From an uncultured Rhodanobacteraceae bacterium (GTDB lineage Bacteria > Pseudomonadota > Gammaproteobacteria > Xanthomonadales > Rhodanobacteraceae), in contig CALFNI010000392.1 of assembly GCA_937902695.1 (NCBI GenBank), forward strand, positions 1-5,919: a stretch of 5,919 bases of DNA, in the 5' to 3' direction. This document shows, in pieces, positions 4,104 through 5,919 of the stretch. The position numbers were made by a program, and so were the translations under genes. The notes beneath the pieces were generated by a model. The model searched no databases. It was not told where the DNA came from and saw nothing but the letters and a program-made list of their open reading frames with translations. Position 1 is the stretch's first letter, and the number at the start of each line of letters is the position of its first letter.

Positions 4104-5916
4104 AGAGCGTCCCTCCGGGTGTCGTTTTCTGCTTGAGATCGGGCATCGCGCCGACGAAGCCGAGCGCGCCGCTGGGATCGCGGGGATCGAGGTCGCCGGC
4201 GACGATCGCGCCGGCCCAGCCGCCGACGCCCGACATGATCGCGATGTATTCATGGCCGTCGGGGCCGCGGTACGCGACCGGCTGGCCGATCACGCCGGAC
4301 GAGCACTTGAATCGCCAGAGCAGGTTGCCGTTCTTCGCGTCGATCGCCTTGAACCAGCCGTCCATCGTGCCGTAGAAGGCGACGTCGCCGGCCGTCACGA
4401 GCGCACCGCTCCAGACCGGAAGATCCTCCTTGATCTCCCACGCGGCCTTGTGGTTCGCGACGTCCCATGCGGTCACCGCCCCGCGGTTGCCGCCGGGCCC
4501 GGGCTTCATGACGACGTTCGCGCCGACGTACGGCGTTCCCGCGATGTAGTTCGTCTGCACGCTCTCCCAGTCCATGCAGAGGTTTTCGTGCGGGATGTAG
4601 AGGAGGCCCGTGCGCGGCGAATACGCCGAAGGATTCCAGTCCTTCGCGCCCGATGCGGTCGGGCAGATGTCGTGCACGACCTTTCCGACCGGCGTGTTCT
4701 TTTCTTCGTTGACGTTCGGCCGGCCGGTCTTGAGATCGACGCTGGTGATCGAATTGACCGCGCCGTACGGATCGGCTTCGAGCACTTCGCCGGTCGTGCG
4801 GTCGATCATGTAGAGATAGCCGTTGCGATCGGGATGCACCAGCACCTTGCGCGGCTTGCCGTCGATCTGGAGATCGAGCAGCACGATCTCGTTGATGCCG
4901 TCGTAGTCGTGCTCGTCGTGCGGATTCATCTGGTAGTACCACTTCGCCGCGCCCGTGTCGGGATCGCGCGCGAAGATGCCGTCCGTCCACTTGTTGTCGC
5001 CGGGGCGCTGCGAGGAGTTCCAGGGGCCCGGATTGGCGACGCCGTCGTAGATGAGGTTCAGATCGGGGTCGTAGGCGATCCAGCCCCACATGCTGCCGCC
5101 GCCGATCTTCCACGCGTCGGGCGGCCAGGTCGTGACGCCGAGATCCTTGCCGCGGTCGGACGGATAGAACGGCTTGAAGTCGTCGCCGATCAGGACGTCC
5201 TTGTCGGGACCCGTGTGATATGCGCGCCAGGCGATCTTGCCGGTGTCGGCATCGAGCGCCGTCAGCCAGCCGCGGATGCCGAACTCGCCGCCGGAATCGC
5301 CGACGAGCACTTTGTCCTTCACCACCAGCGGCGCCATCGTGATCGACTCGCCCTTGTTGATGTCGGCGAGCCGGGTGCGCCAGATTTCCTTGCCGGTATT
5401 CGCATCGACGGCGATGGTCTGGCCGTCGAGCGTGTTGATGATGACCTTGCCTTTCCAGTACACGGCGCCGCGATTGACGACATCGCAGCATGCGACGCCC
5501 TGCGATGCGGCGGCCGGCTGCGGCTTGAAGATCCATTTCAGCGGCGCGCCCGGCTTGGTGAGATCGAGCGCGAAGAGATTGTTCGGGTACGCCGAGACGA
5601 TGTAGAGCGTGTTGTCGACGATGATCGGCGCCGCTTCCTGCCCGCGCGTGACACCCGTCGAGAACGTAAACGCGACCTGCAGGTTCTTCACCGAGTTCGC
5701 GTCGATCTCGTTGAGCTCGGAAAAGCGCGTCGCTGCGTAATTCTTCGCCGGCATCGCCCACTGACCGTCGTCCGGCGGCGCGGCGCTCGCGGGCGGCGCG
5801 GGATACGGCGGGGCGGCCGCGGCCGCGCACGGCAGGGCGAGTGCAAGCGCCGCCGTGACGATGCCCGGCGGGAAGGGCTTTCGGATCGGGCGTCTCATGG
5901 CGGTGTCCGTTTTCAT
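4078..5916 (-). CDS. PQQ-dependent methanol/ethanol-family alcohol dehydrogenase, probably lanthanide-dependent
   Basis: The 612-residue periplasmic quinoprotein oxidises primary alcohols and passes electrons to a cytochrome c. A Sec signal spans about 1-35 (basic R8-R12, hydrophobic 19-29, Ala-rich cut region), followed by an eight-bladed propeller domain. Visible active-site features are the vicinal disulfide pair C143-C144 in G-V-A-C-C-D-V-V-N-R-G, metal ligand E211 in S-G-G-E-F-G, metal ligand N295 in A-N-P-G-P-W-N, catalytic D337 in P-H-D-E-H-D-Y-D-G, R364 in H-P-D-R-N-G, and a C418/C447 pair spaced like the second disulfide of methanol dehydrogenase. D339, two residues after the catalytic Asp, is the lanthanide-type ligand; calcium enzymes have Ala or Ser there. 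The substrate cannot be read from sequence. Two starts are possible: ATG at 5916, or ATG at 5898 (six residues shorter), which leaves a tidier signal peptide. The window ends 3 nt upstream, so the promoter is not visible. It is the first of three overlapping genes. Confidence 0.95.
   Translation of the reverse strand: MKTDTAMRRPIRKPFPPGIVTAALALALPCAAAAAPPYPAPPASAAPPDDGQWAMPAKNYAATRFSELNEIDANSVKNLQVAFTFSTGVTRGQEAAPIIVDNTLYIVSAYPNNLFALDLTKPGAPLKWIFKPQPAAASQGVACCDVVNRGAVYWKGKVIINTLDGQTIAVDANTGKEIWRTRLADINKGESITMAPLVVKDKVLVGDSGGEFGIRGWLTALDADTGKIAWRAYHTGPDKDVLIGDDFKPFYPSDRGKDLGVTTWPPDAWKIGGGSMWGWIAYDPDLNLIYDGVANPGPWNSSQRPGDNKWTDGIFARDPDTGAAKWYYQMNPHDEHDYDGINEIVLLDLQIDGKPRKVLVHPDRNGYLYMIDRTTGEVLEADPYGAVNSITSVDLKTGRPNVNEEKNTPVGKVVHDICPTASGAKDWNPSAYSPRTGLLYIPHENLCMDWESVQTNYIAGTPYVGANVVMKPGPGGNRGAVTAWDVANHKAAWEIKEDLPVWSGALVTAGDVAFYGTMDGWFKAIDAKNGNLLWRFKCSSGVIGQPVAYRGPDGHEYIAIMSGVGGWAGAIVAGDLDPRDPSGALGFVGAMPDLKQKTTPGGTLYVFALPHS
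4111..4116 (-). promoter_or_regulatory. Strong ribosome binding site of the cytochrome gene
   Basis: Read on the minus strand this is GGAGGG, ending 7 nt before the ATG at 4103-4101. It is the clearest Shine-Dalgarno in the window. It decides the cytochrome start in favour of the ATG that begins a lipoprotein signal, against an in-frame ATG at 4253 that lies deep in the dehydrogenase gene. It lies within the last codons of the dehydrogenase coding region. Confidence 0.8.
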
Positions 5917-5919
5917 GGA

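Noticed and set aside
2915..4105. Long plus-strand open frame (396 codons) opposite the MxaJ-like and cytochrome genes
   Set aside because: The opposite strand encodes two proteins with family motifs and signal peptides; this frame has neither.
4104..4253. 50-residue N-terminal extension of the cytochrome
   Set aside because: It is a shadow of the dehydrogenase C-terminus. The ATG at 4103 has a strong ribosome site and starts a lipoprotein signal.
5827..5829. C30 of the dehydrogenase as a lipobox cysteine
   Set aside because: The residue before it is Pro, which does not fit the lipobox, and the Ala-rich stretch after it fits an ordinary signal peptidase I cut.
4250..5830. 526-codon minus-strand frame within the dehydrogenase region
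   Set aside because: Shifted frame of the PQQ dehydrogenase; the real frame carries every catalytic and metal-binding motif and an excellent end-to-end match.
1..5919. tRNA, rRNA, CRISPR array, insertion sequence, riboswitch or phage remnant
   Set aside because: I read both strands and found no cloverleaf, regular direct repeats, transposase-like protein or terminal inverted repeats. Nearly every base is in a recognised gene.

Overview
This is a GC-rich bacterial window with about six complete protein genes and one partial gene, and almost no non-coding DNA. The content and order of the left half (hemW, rdgB and rph on the minus strand, divergent from yicC on the plus strand) is an arrangement I know from Beta- and Gammaproteobacteria such as Burkholderia- and Xanthomonas-type genomes. 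RNase PH and YicC both look proteobacterial. I therefore infer a high-GC proteobacterium and cannot place it further from the sequence alone.

Region 1 (1-1671, minus strand) is a housekeeping operon read leftwards: rph (tRNA 3'-end trimming), then rdgB (clean-up of deaminated purine nucleotides) after a 3-nt gap with a GTG start, then, after 45 nt, the first 100 codons of hemW (radical-SAM, haem-related), which runs off the left edge. A 67-bp divergent spacer (1672-1738) separates rph from yicC (1739-2602, plus strand), a YicC-family endoribonuclease. A 96-bp convergent spacer (2603-2698) follows, holding a bulged GC-rich hairpin that may act as a terminator.

Region 2 (2699-5916, minus strand) is a compact periplasmic alcohol-oxidation cluster read leftwards: a PQQ-dependent methanol/ethanol-type dehydrogenase, a c-type cytochrome that looks like a lipoprotein, and a MxaJ/XoxJ-like periplasmic binding protein. 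Consecutive genes overlap by 26 and about 23 nt, so they are probably translated as one unit. The expected flow is alcohol to PQQ in the dehydrogenase, then electrons to the cytochrome and on to a terminal oxidase. The MxaJ-like protein probably helps the dehydrogenase mature or stay active.

The most notable observation is that the dehydrogenase carries Asp-Tyr-Asp at its catalytic position. The second Asp is the residue that marks lanthanide-dependent (XoxF/PedH/ExaF-type) enzymes and is absent from calcium-dependent MxaF/ExaA enzymes. The cluster therefore looks like a rare-earth-dependent alcohol oxidation module with a lipid-anchored electron acceptor. I saw no tRNA, rRNA, CRISPR array, insertion sequence or PQQ-biosynthesis gene.
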